From Candidatus Saccharimonadota bacterium (GTDB lineage Bacteria > Patescibacteriota > Saccharimonadia > Saccharimonadales > Saccharimonadaceae), in NCBI GenBank assembly GCA_009783235.1, contig WRHN01000002.1, forward strand, positions 124,001 to 188,000: a stretch of 64,000 nucleotides of DNA, given 5' to 3'. The position numbers and the translations under genes were made by a program. A model generated the notes under the pieces. It searched no databases and was not told the origin of the DNA. It was given only the letters and a program-made list of their open reading frames with translations. Shown piece after piece: positions 50,840 through 59,776 of this stretch (the first letter of the stretch is position 1; every line of letters begins with the position of its first letter).

Positions 50840-52386
50840 TTTGCTATCTTCCTAACAAAAACCTTTTTTAACCCTCGGCTGATTTCTTGGCGAAAACTCC
50901 AAACTATCATGGCCAAAGTCAAACCGATGCCAGCAGCGGCCACGATAATCATAATATTAGCTTCGCGACTCGTTGGTACATTTTGTACCGCAAAAGTAGG
51001 TGCGCTTGAATCTACGGCTTTACGACAACGGTTGGTCTCAGGGTTACGCTCATAGCCAATTTGACAAGCCGAGAGCACAGATTCCGACGCAAGCTTCTTG
51101 CAGCGATTGGTCTCAGGGTTACGAAAAGACCCAGTTGGACAAGGAGCCAGCGCTGTTTCGACTGGCAATTTCTTGCAGCGACCAGTTTCGGGATTGCGAT
51201 ACTGGCCCGTCAAACACTCCGCTAGTGGCGCAGGCATTTTTATACAATTGCCAGTTTGCGGGTTGATAATTTTTCCTGTTTCGCAAGTCTGAAACTGTTG
51301 ATAAATATTTTCCTCGCCTGGCGTTGGCGCGAAAGTTTGCATCCAACCGCTCCGCTCTTCTTCGTCAAACCACGCCCATGACGCGCCAGCCTTAACCTTT
51401 TTATATTGCACCAACGAATCTGTTATGCGAGTCGAGCCGTCATAAACATAAACGTTGACGTCAGCATTGGGTTCATTGATCAGTACATTAGTAACTGCGT
51501 ACGTTTTGATTTCGCCTGGCCCGACCAGCCCAGACAAATTGACAATCACCGTGCCTCTGCGCACTGAACAACTTGAAACATCAACGAGTTCTGGACTTTC
51601 GTTGATTATTTCTACAAACATTTGCCCGCTAGCAAACGATAGTTCATTTAGTTTTATCGGCGCACATTGCAACTTGTCGTCTGGGTCCACACCTGGTTCA
51701 GTGCCCTCGTCTGGCGGGGCGTCTGTATAGCCATGCGAACCCAGCACTGGGCTAATGACCTCTTTAAAGTATCTTGGCGCCGGCTTGGAAGTGAGGTCTT
51801 CATGCTCAGCTTGATCTATGGCCTCTTGATTGCAAGCCACGCGTTTCTTGTTTTCATTCAGACATTGAGCAAAACTACCAAGATTAAGCGGCGCATAAAT
51901 AATATAACCCGCACACATCTGATTGTCGCCAACGCCGATAATTTCCGACGGCGCGCTAGCCCAGCACAGTCCGTCTAATATCACTCCGTTTTCGACAATA
52001 AAAACAGCGCCTCGATTATTTGCCAAAATACTACTATTCGTAAATATTTTATCTGGATAAACACCACCGAGACCTTCTTCGCTTTGTGCCATCAAAAAAT
52101 AGCCGTTCGTCTCAAAGGTGCCGGTCAATTCAACGATTTTTGTCGGATTAGTTAGACCCATGGCCGCATTGTTTGAGTAATAATAAACACTCAAGTTTTT
52201 AGCATCGTAATCTGCCTCGCTCTGATTGTACAGCATGATGTATTTGTAATTATTTTTAGTATTTACGCCGGCTATAACTACGTCAGACCCAATCTGAGCG
52301 TCTTCGTCGGCCCATACTGCGTTACCGCTAAAAAAAGCGCCAGCCACCGCGCAAATCAAAATTGTAATTTTAATAATTTTAGTCAT
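50836..52386 (-). CDS. Secreted lamin-tail-domain protein with Cys-rich repeats and C-terminal TM
   Basis: A 516-residue surface protein. Signal peptide (residues 1-26, ending NAVWA), two lamin-tail-like beta domains (about 33-165 'YKYIMLYNQSEADYDAKNLSVYYY', and 240-365 'IKLNELSFASGQMFVEIINES'), four repeats of about 25 residues with pattern C-x2-G-x4-NP-x-T-x2-C-x-K (about 370-470), then a TM helix (about 480-502) and a basic tail. Each repeat has two Cys, so likely one disulfide each. Two lamin-tail domains on a surface protein suggest adhesion or nuclease-associated roles, but this is open. It overlaps ruvC by 4 bp and the FtsB-like gene by 8 bp. Confidence 0.8.
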   Translation of the reverse strand: MTKIIKITILICAVAGAFFSGNAVWADEDAQIGSDVVIAGVNTKNNYKYIMLYNQSEADYDAKNLSVYYYSNNAAMGLTNPTKIVELTGTFETNGYFLMAQSEEGLGGVYPDKIFTNSSILANNRGAVFIVENGVILDGLCWASAPSEIIGVGDNQMCAGYIIYAPLNLGSFAQCLNENKKRVACNQEAIDQAEHEDLTSKPAPRYFKEVISPVLGSHGYTDAPPDEGTEPGVDPDDKLQCAPIKLNELSFASGQMFVEIINESPELVDVSSCSVRRGTVIVNLSGLVGPGEIKTYAVTNVLINEPNADVNVYVYDGSTRITDSLVQYKKVKAGASWAWFDEEERSGWMQTFAPTPGEENIYQQFQTCETGKIINPQTGNCIKMPAPLAECLTGQYRNPETGRCKKLPVETALAPCPTGSFRNPETNRCKKLASESVLSACQIGYERNPETNRCRKAVDSSAPTFAVQNVPTSREANIMIIVAAAGIGLTLAMIVWSFRQEISRGLKKVFVRKIAK

Positions 52387-52771
52387 AATTCACGCCCAAT
52401 AAAAACTGCGCCCATTTTTGTTGATTGGTCAGCTCGTTGCTTTCGTTGTCGATAGCCTCTGTTGAATTCGCCGCTGTGTGTTCGGTCTTCGACAACAAAA
52501 CCAAATTTTCGCCTGGCATAGCTTTATTTAATTTAGCCCTAGCCTGCAATTCCATGAACTCGTCAGTTTTGTAGTAGGTTTGCTGTAAACGCAAGTTAGC
52601 ATTTTTAATTTTCAAAATATCATTAGTTAGCTGCCCCTCTCTCACCCTGGACAATAGCTCATAATTTTTTTGCAGCGAAGCAATCGCGTTGACCGCACAA
52701 AACAACGCGAAAACAAAAGCTACGATAATCGCAATATTCTCAATTGTCAGATGTTTTTGCACGTGTTTCAT
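52379..52771 (-). CDS. FtsB/DivIC-like septum protein
   Basis: A 130-residue bitopic membrane protein: cytoplasmic start, TM helix (about 12-31, NIAIIVAFVFALFCAVNAIA), coiled coil (SLQKNYELLSRVREGQLTNDILKIKNANLRL, split here only by description) and a conserved-looking 'YYKTDEFMELQARAKLNKAMPGE', the layout of FtsB/DivIC septum formation initiators. It would stabilise the divisome. It heads a small operon with the lamin-tail gene and ruvC. Confidence 0.8.
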   Translation of the reverse strand: MKHVQKHLTIENIAIIVAFVFALFCAVNAIASLQKNYELLSRVREGQLTNDILKIKNANLRLQQTYYKTDEFMELQARAKLNKAMPGENLVLLSKTEHTAANSTEAIDNESNELTNQQKWAQFLLGVNYD

Positions 52772-52814
52772 TTTTAGTATTGGTTAGCTTCAGTCCCAAT
52801 ATACCATAGATGTT

Positions 52815-53402
52815 TTAGTCTATCAAGTAATCGCGCTCAAAAAAGAAGTGGCCGTCGGCGTTTTTTTTGACAAAGAGGATTTCTTCCTTGACACTAATCG
52901 GTAAAGATTCATCTATTTTCGAAATGTTCACAATATTTTTGAGCTCGAAGATATGCGACATCGTATGCTCCAAGATGTCGCCGCGCTGGTTAGATATTTT
53001 AATATACGCGTCACCAATATGTTCTAAGTTAGGATTTTTACAATTCAGTTTTTTTTGAACTATTCTAGTCGCGCCAGCGTGGGTTCGTGGATCGTTGTCC
53101 AACAGCCGCCCGCTAATTATTTTAATTTTACCAGTTTTGTCATGCGCTAATATTTTAATGTCAATTTTTTTTGAACTAACTTTCGAAAAAACTCCCGTAG
53201 CGTAGCGCTCCCCGGAATTCGTTAGTTTATATTGCCCCTTGGCTGTCTTGGTTATTATGTTTAAATCCTCCAGTCTGCTTAAATGATAAGAATAAAGCCC
53301 TGGACCAACTGCAGGTTTCGGCCGAGATTCCTCAAAAGTGATTTCGTCATATTCCCAGAGACAACGCAAGATATATAGCTGAATCTTGTTAATACCAAAC
53401 AT
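52815..53402 (-). CDS. Winged-helix (PadR-like) regulator with C-terminal ligand domain
   Basis: A 195-residue protein. Residues 1-75 look like a winged helix ('QLYILRCLWEYDEITFEE', 'YSYHLSRLEDLNIITKTAKGQYKLTNSGERY'). Residues ~80-195 form a beta-rich domain reminiscent of NUDIX-like folds ('KIKIISGRLLDNDPRTHAGATRIVQKKL') but without a recognisable catalytic box, so it may bind a ligand. -10 TAGTAT lies 6 bp before ATG 53402. Target genes unknown. Confidence 0.68.
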   Translation of the reverse strand: MFGINKIQLYILRCLWEYDEITFEESRPKPAVGPGLYSYHLSRLEDLNIITKTAKGQYKLTNSGERYATGVFSKVSSKKIDIKILAHDKTGKIKIISGRLLDNDPRTHAGATRIVQKKLNCKNPNLEHIGDAYIKISNQRGDILEHTMSHIFELKNIVNISKIDESLPISVKEEILFVKKNADGHFFFERDYLID

Positions 53403-53452
53403 GCTTCTATACTACTACTCAAATTTTTTTGAGTCAAATTTTCTTGATAAAA

Positions 53453-54151
53453 CTATTCTGGCTTGGCGGTCAAAAAATGTATATTTTTACCCTCACCCAC
53501 AAAACGGGCTTCATAACTGGTCATCACCTTATATTTTTCTGGCAAATCGCTACTGTGCAAATCTTCCGTCTCTGTTAATATTTGCCAACCGCACTCTCGG
53601 AAACTCGCTAAGGAATATTCAAACAAACTATCACTATCTGTTTTAAAGTGCAATCTACCGTCTTTATTCAAGATTTCTTGATAAAGTTTTAGATATTTCT
53701 TATATGTCAACCGATGTTTTGCGTCAGATTTACGCGGATAAGGATCAGAAAACGTCAGCCAAATTTCAAACACGGAGTTACTCGAGAAAATTTGAACAAG
53801 CTCTTCAACACGCGAACGGACAAAGTAAATGTTGGTCACCTTCTCTTCTTGCGCTTTACGTGCGCCTTGATGTAACCTGTCGCTTTTAACATCTACCGCC
53901 ACAAATATTTTTTCTGGCGACAGCTTAGCCTGTTCAACCAAAAAAACTGCCGTTCCAGCGCCGATTTCTGCTACAACAGGTTGTTTATCAAGAAAATTTG
54001 AATGAGTTTTTATAAAATCCACCCACTCCCCTAACTGAAAACAACTACGTAGCTCATTAAACCTGGCGAACTTATATAATTTACGTTTTCTAGAGATAAT
54101 AAAATCGACAGCACCGGTAACTTTGGCGCCATCGATTTTCTCTTTTTTCAT
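53453..54151 (-). CDS. trmB: tRNA (guanine-N7-)-methyltransferase TrmB
   Basis: Makes m7G46 in tRNA. The 232 residues include the SAM-binding motif 'VVAEIGAGTAVFL', 'VAVDVKSDRL', and the TrmB signature 'WLTFSDPYPRKSDAKHRLT' followed by 'GRLHFKTDSDSLFEYSL'. It directly follows rpsU (stop at 54152), so both are one transcript. Confidence 0.92.
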   Translation of the reverse strand: MKKEKIDGAKVTGAVDFIISRKRKLYKFARFNELRSCFQLGEWVDFIKTHSNFLDKQPVVAEIGAGTAVFLVEQAKLSPEKIFVAVDVKSDRLHQGARKAQEEKVTNIYFVRSRVEELVQIFSSNSVFEIWLTFSDPYPRKSDAKHRLTYKKYLKLYQEILNKDGRLHFKTDSDSLFEYSLASFRECGWQILTETEDLHSSDLPEKYKVMTSYEARFVGEGKNIHFLTAKPE

Positions 54152-54385
54152 TTAGCGAGAACGCGGCACAAAGTTGCCGAGCTTAATTTGCAGGGTCTTC
54201 TCTTCGTTGCGGGCTTTTCTAATGATTGCTTTTTTGCGACGCTCGGTCTTACTAATTGGCTTTTCAAAGCGCTGTTTTGACTTAACAGTAGCCACAACAC
54301 CACTCTGCAATACACGTCGATTAAAGCGGCGGATCACGTTTTCGTTAGCTTCTCTGTCGTCTTTTCTTGTAACTGATATACTCAT
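54152..54385 (-). CDS. rpsU: Ribosomal protein bS21
   Basis: Small basic 30S protein near the anti-Shine-Dalgarno. 77 residues from ATG 54385; the earlier ATG 54394 overlaps the -10 TAAAAT (54393-54398), which ends 7 bp before 54385, so the shorter start is preferred. Family pattern: 'VTRKDDREANENVIRRFNRRVLQSGVVATVKSK' split as two segments, then Lys/Arg-rich C-terminus. The promoter sits at the very end of pgi. Confidence 0.88.
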   Translation of the reverse strand: MSISVTRKDDREANENVIRRFNRRVLQSGVVATVKSKQRFEKPISKTERRKKAIIRKARNEEKTLQIKLGNFVPRSR

Positions 54386-54398
54386 GCGACGCATTTTA

Positions 54399-55658
54399 TC
54401 ATACTTTCCCTAATAATGCAAACATATTCCTCTTGTAGGCTTCGACGCCAGGTTGGTTAAACGGATTAACTCCCGCCACATACGCTGAAACGCCACAAAC
54501 CACCTCCATGAAATAAATGAAATAACCTATCTCATAAGCGTCAATTCGCGGAATACGCACGACATTGACCGGCACGCCACCGTCAGAGTGCGCCTTAATG
54601 GTGGCCTCTAGCGCCTTGTCGTTGATGTACGAAAGATTTTTACCGGCCAGATAGCCCACATCATCTTCAGCACTGTCTTCTGGAATTTGAATATCGCTTA
54701 TCGGCTCAGCAATCACCACAAAACTCTCAAAGATTTGCCGCTTGCCGTCTTGCATATATTGCCCCAGGGAATGCAAATCAGTTGTGAAAATCATCGAATT
54801 TGGCATGATGCCCTGGCCGTCCTTGCCCTCAGATTCGCCGAACAGCTGCTTCCACCATTCATTAAAGCTGGCCCAACTTGGCTCGAAACAACTCATAACT
54901 TCAATATCATAACCCTTGCCCAGCAATATATTACGCGCCGCAGCATATTGAACGGCCGTATTTTTTTCATCAATCAAATCACCGCGCGCGCCTGCTGCGC
55001 CAGCCATCAAGGCGTCGATGTCAATGCCGGCTGCCGCGATCGGTAACAGCCCGACCGCTGTTAAAACCGAGTAACGTCCGCCAATATCGTCTGGCACCAC
55101 AAACATTTCCCATTCTCTATCAACGGCCAGATCGTGTAAAGTCCCGTGCTCGCGATCAGTGGTCGCAAAAATTCTCTTATTGGCTGCTTCTTCACCATAT
55201 TTTTCTATTAATTTTTGACGCAACACTCGAAAAACCACTGCAGGCTCTGTGGTGGTGCCCGACTTTGATATTATATTAATTGACCAATCTCGGCACTCTA
55301 GTCGCCACATGATGTCATTCAGTTCGCGCGCGCTCAAGGATTTTCCTGCAAAAATCACCTCGAAATCATCGTTGTCCGGCTGTAATAAATCAGTTACCGC
55401 TCGTGCGCCCAGATACGAGCCGCCAATGCCAATTGACACCAAAACGTCCGAGGTCTCGCGAATACGGCGCGCAACATCTTTGATTCTTGCGAACTCTTCT
55501 TTGTCGTAATTCTCAGGCAAACTTACCCAGCCCAAAAATTCCTCGCCAGGGCCGCCGCCGTTGAATATCAACTGATGTGCGGCTTTCACTTTGTCAGCAA
55601 TAACCTCCAGGTCTTCGTCGCTAACGAATTGTCGCCCTATCTCCACCGTAACTGCCAT
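54399..55658 (-). CDS. pgi: Glucose-6-phosphate isomerase
   Basis: Interconverts glucose-6-P and fructose-6-P. 419 residues from ATG 55658, which overlaps the upstream stop as TAATG; longer starts reach into the DUF975 gene. Motifs: 'VSIGIGGSYLGARAV', 'NIISKSGTTTEPAVVF', 'GGRYSVLTAVGLLPIAAAG' and C-terminal 'NPFNQPGVEAYKRNMFALLG' with the catalytic Lys. Short bacterial/archaeal-like form, as in Firmicutes. Fits glycolysis with pgk and pyk. Confidence 0.94.
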   Translation of the reverse strand: MAVTVEIGRQFVSDEDLEVIADKVKAAHQLIFNGGGPGEEFLGWVSLPENYDKEEFARIKDVARRIRETSDVLVSIGIGGSYLGARAVTDLLQPDNDDFEVIFAGKSLSARELNDIMWRLECRDWSINIISKSGTTTEPAVVFRVLRQKLIEKYGEEAANKRIFATTDREHGTLHDLAVDREWEMFVVPDDIGGRYSVLTAVGLLPIAAAGIDIDALMAGAAGARGDLIDEKNTAVQYAAARNILLGKGYDIEVMSCFEPSWASFNEWWKQLFGESEGKDGQGIMPNSMIFTTDLHSLGQYMQDGKRQIFESFVVIAEPISDIQIPEDSAEDDVGYLAGKNLSYINDKALEATIKAHSDGGVPVNVVRIPRIDAYEIGYFIYFMEVVCGVSAYVAGVNPFNQPGVEAYKRNMFALLGKV

Positions 55659-56248
55659 TACTTCGTCACCTTTTTCAGCTGAATATAATACGCCGCTAAG
55701 GTCGCATTCAAATACGGCAAAACATAAATTAGCCCAATACCCAGCGTTACCACAACCAACAAAATCCACGGCATAAACGATAAATATAAATTGAACAACT
55801 CCATTTTGTGCCCACGCATCATTTCCATGCTGCGCGCCTGCGCCTCACTAGGCTCTAATTTTGGATCGTCAGCCATAAGATAAAACATTTGCGAATACGA
55901 AAACCACTTGATGATACCTGGCACAATCAACAAAAGCGACCACGCGAAAGTGAAAAATGTACAGCGCAGATAACCAATTAGCCCACGCCCAAAGTTGCCG
56001 TTTTTAAACCCAAACAGCAGATCTTCCACCTGCGGCTTGCGGTGTTTTTTTACAAGTTCCAAAAAAATCATCGCCAAAGCTAGCGTAATTGAACCCGCAA
56101 GCAACAAACCGACCACGCCGCCAACAAAGGACGTAATATACGCCAACAACATTTGCGACGTAAACACCACTATAAAAATAGCCGCTATCATCCACAGGTT
56201 GCCCTTGATAGCTTGTTTAGCCTTGCTCTTTAAAACCGCGCGTTCCAT
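55658..56248 (-). CDS. DUF975 family membrane protein
   Basis: A 196-residue protein with about five helices. It matches the DUF975 layout: N-terminal 'LKSKAKQAIKGNLWMIAAI', central 'GFKNGNFGRGLIGYLRCTFF' and 'LLLIVPGIIKWFSYSQMFYLMADDP', then 'ARSMEMMRGHKMELF' before the last two helices. Function unknown; family members are widespread integral membrane proteins. Coupled to pgi by a TAATG overlap. Confidence 0.85.
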   Translation of the reverse strand: MERAVLKSKAKQAIKGNLWMIAAIFIVVFTSQMLLAYITSFVGGVVGLLLAGSITLALAMIFLELVKKHRKPQVEDLLFGFKNGNFGRGLIGYLRCTFFTFAWSLLLIVPGIIKWFSYSQMFYLMADDPKLEPSEAQARSMEMMRGHKMELFNLYLSFMPWILLVVVTLGIGLIYVLPYLNATLAAYYIQLKKVTK

Positions 56249-56305
56249 TTTTCTCCTCGTTTACTATTTATTTATTCTAGCACATTTAAATGGTACAATT
56301 GAACT

Positions 56306-57545
56306 GATGAAAAATATTACCAAGATTGCTGCCCGCAGCGCAAAACTTCTGACCAAGGCAAAAGGTTCGGGCGGTTCGGCTCTGCCTGGCCTAGTGATTG
56401 AAAAACTTGAACCAGATTTTCTTAGCAGAACTCTGGCAAATTTACCGCACGGAGTGGCGGTGGTTTCTGGAACCAACGGCAAAACCACCTCAACAAAAAC
56501 CGTGGTTGAATTACTCACGACTGCTGGGCTGAGAGTGTTCACTAATCCTACTGGCTCTAATTTTACTCGCGGCATTGCCAGTGCGGTTTTTTGCGAAATT
56601 GAAAAGAGCGGCAGTTTTCATTTTGACATTGCAGTGTTAGAGCTCGACGAAGCGCACGCTGTACACTTTGTTAATAAGGTTGCGCCCAGATACTTTCTGT
56701 TGCTCAATGTCCTGCCAGATCAACTTGATCGTTTCGGTGACGTTAATACCACAGCTGGTTTTTTAAAAACCGTGGCCAAGGAGACCACTAACGGCGTCGT
56801 TCTTAACGCTAACGATTCGTTGCTAAATAAAGTCCGTTCTGGCGACAAAGTCGTGCATTTTTTTGGCTATGATTCTAACTTAACTAAGCTGTTTTCGCCC
56901 GATAACGAACGCCCTAGCTCCGACAATAAACCAATTAATCCCGACGTGGTGCTAAAGAAAATTAGTGGCAAAAAAGTAGTTTTCAACATTGGCGAGACAA
57001 CTCTGCAGCTTAGCGGGGCCCATAACGCGCTGAACTCTGCTGGTGCACTGGCGCTAGTTAAGGTGATTTTAGGCCGCGAATTCAACGCCAAAAAAATGCT
57101 CCGCGCTCTTTCCAACGTTAAACCAGCTTTTGGTCGCGGCGAAGTTATCAGTGTCAATGGCAAACCAGTTGAGTTAGTGTTGGTGAAAAATTCTGCTGGT
57201 TGTCGCATGTCTTTAGCCGCACAAAACAATGAGCAAACCGCGACTATGATTGCTATTAACGATACGCCATCTGACGGCCGCGATATCAGTTGGTTGTGGG
57301 ATGTCGATTTCACCGCCCTTAAAAACGTCGCTTGTGTTTCTGGAGTTCGTGCCTATGACATGGCCTTACGCCTGCAACACGATAATATAGCCGTCGGCTC
57401 AATCGACACAAATCTGCGCCGTAGCCTCAGTCGATTTATTTCCGACAATAGTTCATCGAATTTCCAAATTTACTGCACTTACAGCGCCATGCTAAAACTA
57501 CGAAAATACCTCGGATTAGTCGCCCAGGTGGAGAAAGCCTTATGA
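56306..57545 (+). CDS. murT: Lipid II isoglutaminyl synthase, Mur-ligase subunit MurT
   Basis: With GatD, amidates D-Glu of the peptidoglycan stem peptide. 413 residues from ATG 56306, which follows TACAAT by 6 bp; the open frame upstream is antisense to the DUF975 gene. Mur ligase ATP loop 'VVSGTNGKTTSTKTVV' near residue 52, 'ELDEAHAVHFVNKVAPRYF', and the C-terminal DUF1727 motif 'SDGRDISWLWDVDF' with the MurT-specific Asp. The four-Cys zinc ribbon of Gram-positive MurT is absent. The last 4 bp overlap gatD (ATGA). Confidence 0.92.
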
Positions 57546-58306
57546 CTAAGCAAGTGAAAACTCTCGATAAAAAACAGCCCTCGCGCAACAAAAGCCTGAC
57601 CGTGATGGTGCTTTACCCCGCGAGAATGAGTGCTTATGGCGATCAGGGCAACTTATTAGCACTAAAACACCGCGCTAAATTGCACGGCTATGACACCAAG
57701 GTAGTGCTGCACAAACCGGGCGCTAAATTTGACGAAAAAGTTGACATTATCCTGGGGGGTGGCGGACAAGAATCTGACCGAAGTGCGGTTCTGGACGATT
57801 TAAGCAAAATTGGCCCCAAACTTAAAAAACTAGCCGATTCTGGTACGCCTATGCTGGTCATTTGTGGCATGTATCAACTTTTTGGCAATTATTTTTTAAC
57901 TCAATCTGGCGACAAATTAACAGGGGTCGGCATTTTCGACACTTATACTGAAGACAACCCCAAACGTCTCATCGGCAACATCATTACTAAAAGCGACAAA
58001 TTGGGTCTGCTTATCGGCTATGAAAATCATAGTGGGCTGACATATTTCAATCAGGGTCAGGCTGCGCTGGCTCGGGTGAAAAAGGGTGCTGGCAACAACG
58101 GTCGCGATCGCACTGAGGGTGCACGCACCAGCAATGTTTTTGGCTCATATCTTCACGGGTCGATTTTGCCAATGAATCCTCGCCTGACTGACGAGCTTAT
58201 TCGCCTAGCCGCCGTCAAAAAATACGGCGAGTTTTCCCCTAACGATAGAATAGATGACAGCTTAACTGAAAAAGCTCGCCGCGCTGCCCAAAAACGCTCG
58301 CGCTAA
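57542..58306 (+). CDS. gatD: Lipid II isoglutaminyl synthase, glutaminase subunit GatD
   Basis: CobQ/CobB-like class I glutamine amidotransferase that supplies ammonia to MurT. 254 residues with the nucleophile in MLVICGMYQLFG (Cys about 108), 'ILGGGGQESDRSAV', 'GYENHSGLTYF' and catalytic His in 'GSYLHGSILPMNP'. The pair murT-gatD is typical of Actinobacteria, Firmicutes and Saccharibacteria. The extra N-terminal 20 residues are basic. Confidence 0.93.
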   Translation: MTKQVKTLDKKQPSRNKSLTVMVLYPARMSAYGDQGNLLALKHRAKLHGYDTKVVLHKPGAKFDEKVDIILGGGGQESDRSAVLDDLSKIGPKLKKLADSGTPMLVICGMYQLFGNYFLTQSGDKLTGVGIFDTYTEDNPKRLIGNIITKSDKLGLLIGYENHSGLTYFNQGQAALARVKKGAGNNGRDRTEGARTSNVFGSYLHGSILPMNPRLTDELIRLAAVKKYGEFSPNDRIDDSLTEKARRAAQKRSR

Positions 58307-58311
58307 AACCA

Positions 58312-58357
58312 AACAAAAAGAAAGGGCCGTACAAACATAAATTTATGATGTACGGCC
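58312..58357 (-). terminator. Terminator of the 50-residue membrane protein gene
   Basis: 9-bp stem GGCCGTACA/TGTACGGCC (58325-58357) with an inner CATAAA/TTTATG pairing, followed on the minus strand by CTTTCTTTTTGTTT (58311-58324). The T tract lies on the minus side, so it serves the gene at 58379; gatD reads into it from the other side. Confidence 0.75.
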
Positions 58358-58378
58358 TGTGCCGTTAATGAACGAGTT

Positions 58379-58531
58379 TCAGTCATTTTTTGCTTTCTTG
58401 CCTTCGAGATAACTAGACCTAATCGCGAAGACTGCGAAGACCGCAACCAACACAAAGCCAACTCCGATAAAAAGAACGAGATTGTCGAAGAAAAACTTTA
58501 AAAAGTTCAATAGCCAATCTGGGAAAAACAT
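58379..58531 (-). CDS. 50-residue single-pass membrane protein
   Basis: MFFPDWLLNFLKFFFDNL then a hydrophobic helix (VLFIGVGFVLVAVFAVFAI) and a short charged tail (SYLEGKKAKND). A strong ribosome site AGAAGGAG lies 5-6 nt upstream of ATG 58531, the leader has an 8-bp hairpin (58554-58574), and a terminator follows 20 bp after the stop, so it is a self-contained small gene. Function unknown; the amphipathic Phe-rich start is toxin-like or holin-like in look only. Confidence 0.72.
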   Translation of the reverse strand: MFFPDWLLNFLKFFFDNLVLFIGVGFVLVAVFAVFAIRSSYLEGKKAKND

Positions 58532-58834
58532 TTTTGTCTCCTTCTGTCGGTGGCGACACTGACACCCAGTGTCGTGTTGTAAATGATCCTAATACTTTTT
58601 ACCAGTTAAACCAAGCAAAAACTGAAACTATCCTTTAACGTTCATGTGGTATGTTAAAACACCATACTCTGTCATTATAGCATAAACATTATAAAAAGTC
58701 AAGATACATCTTGCTGTACCGATAAGTTAATCCCGTGCATATTGTTGACCCCCTACCCAAAATGTGCCATAATTAAAATGTGAACATTATAACATCAATC
58801 CATTTAACCAAAAAACCAAGGAAGGAACATAAAT
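58532..58834. other. Divergent regulatory gap between two unknown genes
   Basis: Contains the hairpin CGACACTG/CAGTGTCG (58554-58574) in the leader of the minus-strand small gene. The central part is AT-rich with several -10-like hexamers (for example TATAGC and TTATAA near 58675-58695). The plus-strand gene at 58835 has the ribosome site AAGGAAGGAAC. No further ORF is supported. Confidence 0.5.
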
Positions 58835-59701
58835 ATGAGTAACAAAAATTTAGATACTGGCACCGAACAGGGTCAAGACCCAGTTGTCACTAGGTGGGAT
58901 GAACTGAGAGTCAAAGGGCAAGAGACGAATGAAGAGCCAACCTTGGAACAACAGTCAGAAACTGGCGAGCGACAAGACGAAGATGGTCAAGCAGAAAGAG
59001 CGGAATTGGCTTTGACTGAGTTGACGGCATTTGAGCGCGATGGCTCTCACAGCAGCAAGTCGGAACTTTACAAAAAGACTGCCTATGGCCTCGCTTTTCA
59101 TTTAGAAGGAGCTAATGGTTTCCCGCCCGATCGGAGGGACTGCACTGCTGAACACTATGTTGAAATCTATAAATTGATTAGTGAAGCCAAGGTTAAAAGC
59201 GATGCCAGGGCTCGTGAATGGGCCAGAAAGAGTTTCGGCGATACGGAGTTCAACTCCGATACAACTGCTCAAGAGCAACAGAGACCAGAAGCCGAAAAAG
59301 AAAACTGGAGAGAGGGCGTGGCATTGGCCAAAAAGGTTCTAGAGGAAACACTTAGCGACAACCCTCAAACAAGTGAAAAAAAGTTCCTAGATACAGCCGT
59401 TACCAGACTATCCCTCTATTTTCTTGGTTCTGAAGGTTTTCCGTCTGATAAAAAAGACCTGGCTCCTGAACACTACGTTAAATTTTATGAAATGATCAGC
59501 GAAGCTGAGAAACCAAGAGTAGAGACCGAGCAACAATCGAAAGCCGAACTTGAAGCGGCTGGTCCAGAAGCTATGATGGAACACATTAAGAATTTAGAGG
59601 CAGAGTTAAGAAGGACCAGAGAAAATATCGAAGATATGGTCGAAAAACAGCAAGGCACAGCAGCAAAGTTACGCAAAATTATGGAGTTAGCTGGCCAGTA
59701 G
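58835..59701 (+). CDS. Acidic cytosolic protein with an internal duplication
   Basis: A 288-residue, strongly charged protein without signal peptide or TM. Two copies of a ~35-residue segment are visible: 'GLAFHLEGANGFPPDRRD..AEHYVEIY' near residue 84 and 'RLSLYFLGSEGFPSDKKD..PEHYVKFY' near residue 188. A C-terminal coiled coil (about 240-280) follows. Codon choice resembles the neighbours less than the wall genes do. No family recognised; the duplication suggests a helical repeat protein that binds a partner. Confidence 0.72.
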   Translation: MSNKNLDTGTEQGQDPVVTRWDELRVKGQETNEEPTLEQQSETGERQDEDGQAERAELALTELTAFERDGSHSSKSELYKKTAYGLAFHLEGANGFPPDRRDCTAEHYVEIYKLISEAKVKSDARAREWARKSFGDTEFNSDTTAQEQQRPEAEKENWREGVALAKKVLEETLSDNPQTSEKKFLDTAVTRLSLYFLGSEGFPSDKKDLAPEHYVKFYEMISEAEKPRVETEQQSKAELEAAGPEAMMEHIKNLEAELRRTRENIEDMVEKQQGTAAKLRKIMELAGQ

Positions 59702-59776
59702 GCAGGGGCGTAAACTGACAAAAAACTAAGCTGCAAATTGATGTAACGTCCATCACGCGTACGATGTCGCAAAAAC

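Noticed and set aside
51000-51290. Regularly spaced DNA repeats resembling a CRISPR array
   Set aside because: They are in frame, degenerate at DNA level and encode the Cys repeats of the lamin-tail protein; no cas genes.
55995-56305. N-terminal extension of MurT
   Set aside because: Antisense to the DUF975 gene; promoter TACAAT and the 6-bp spacing fix the start at 56306.
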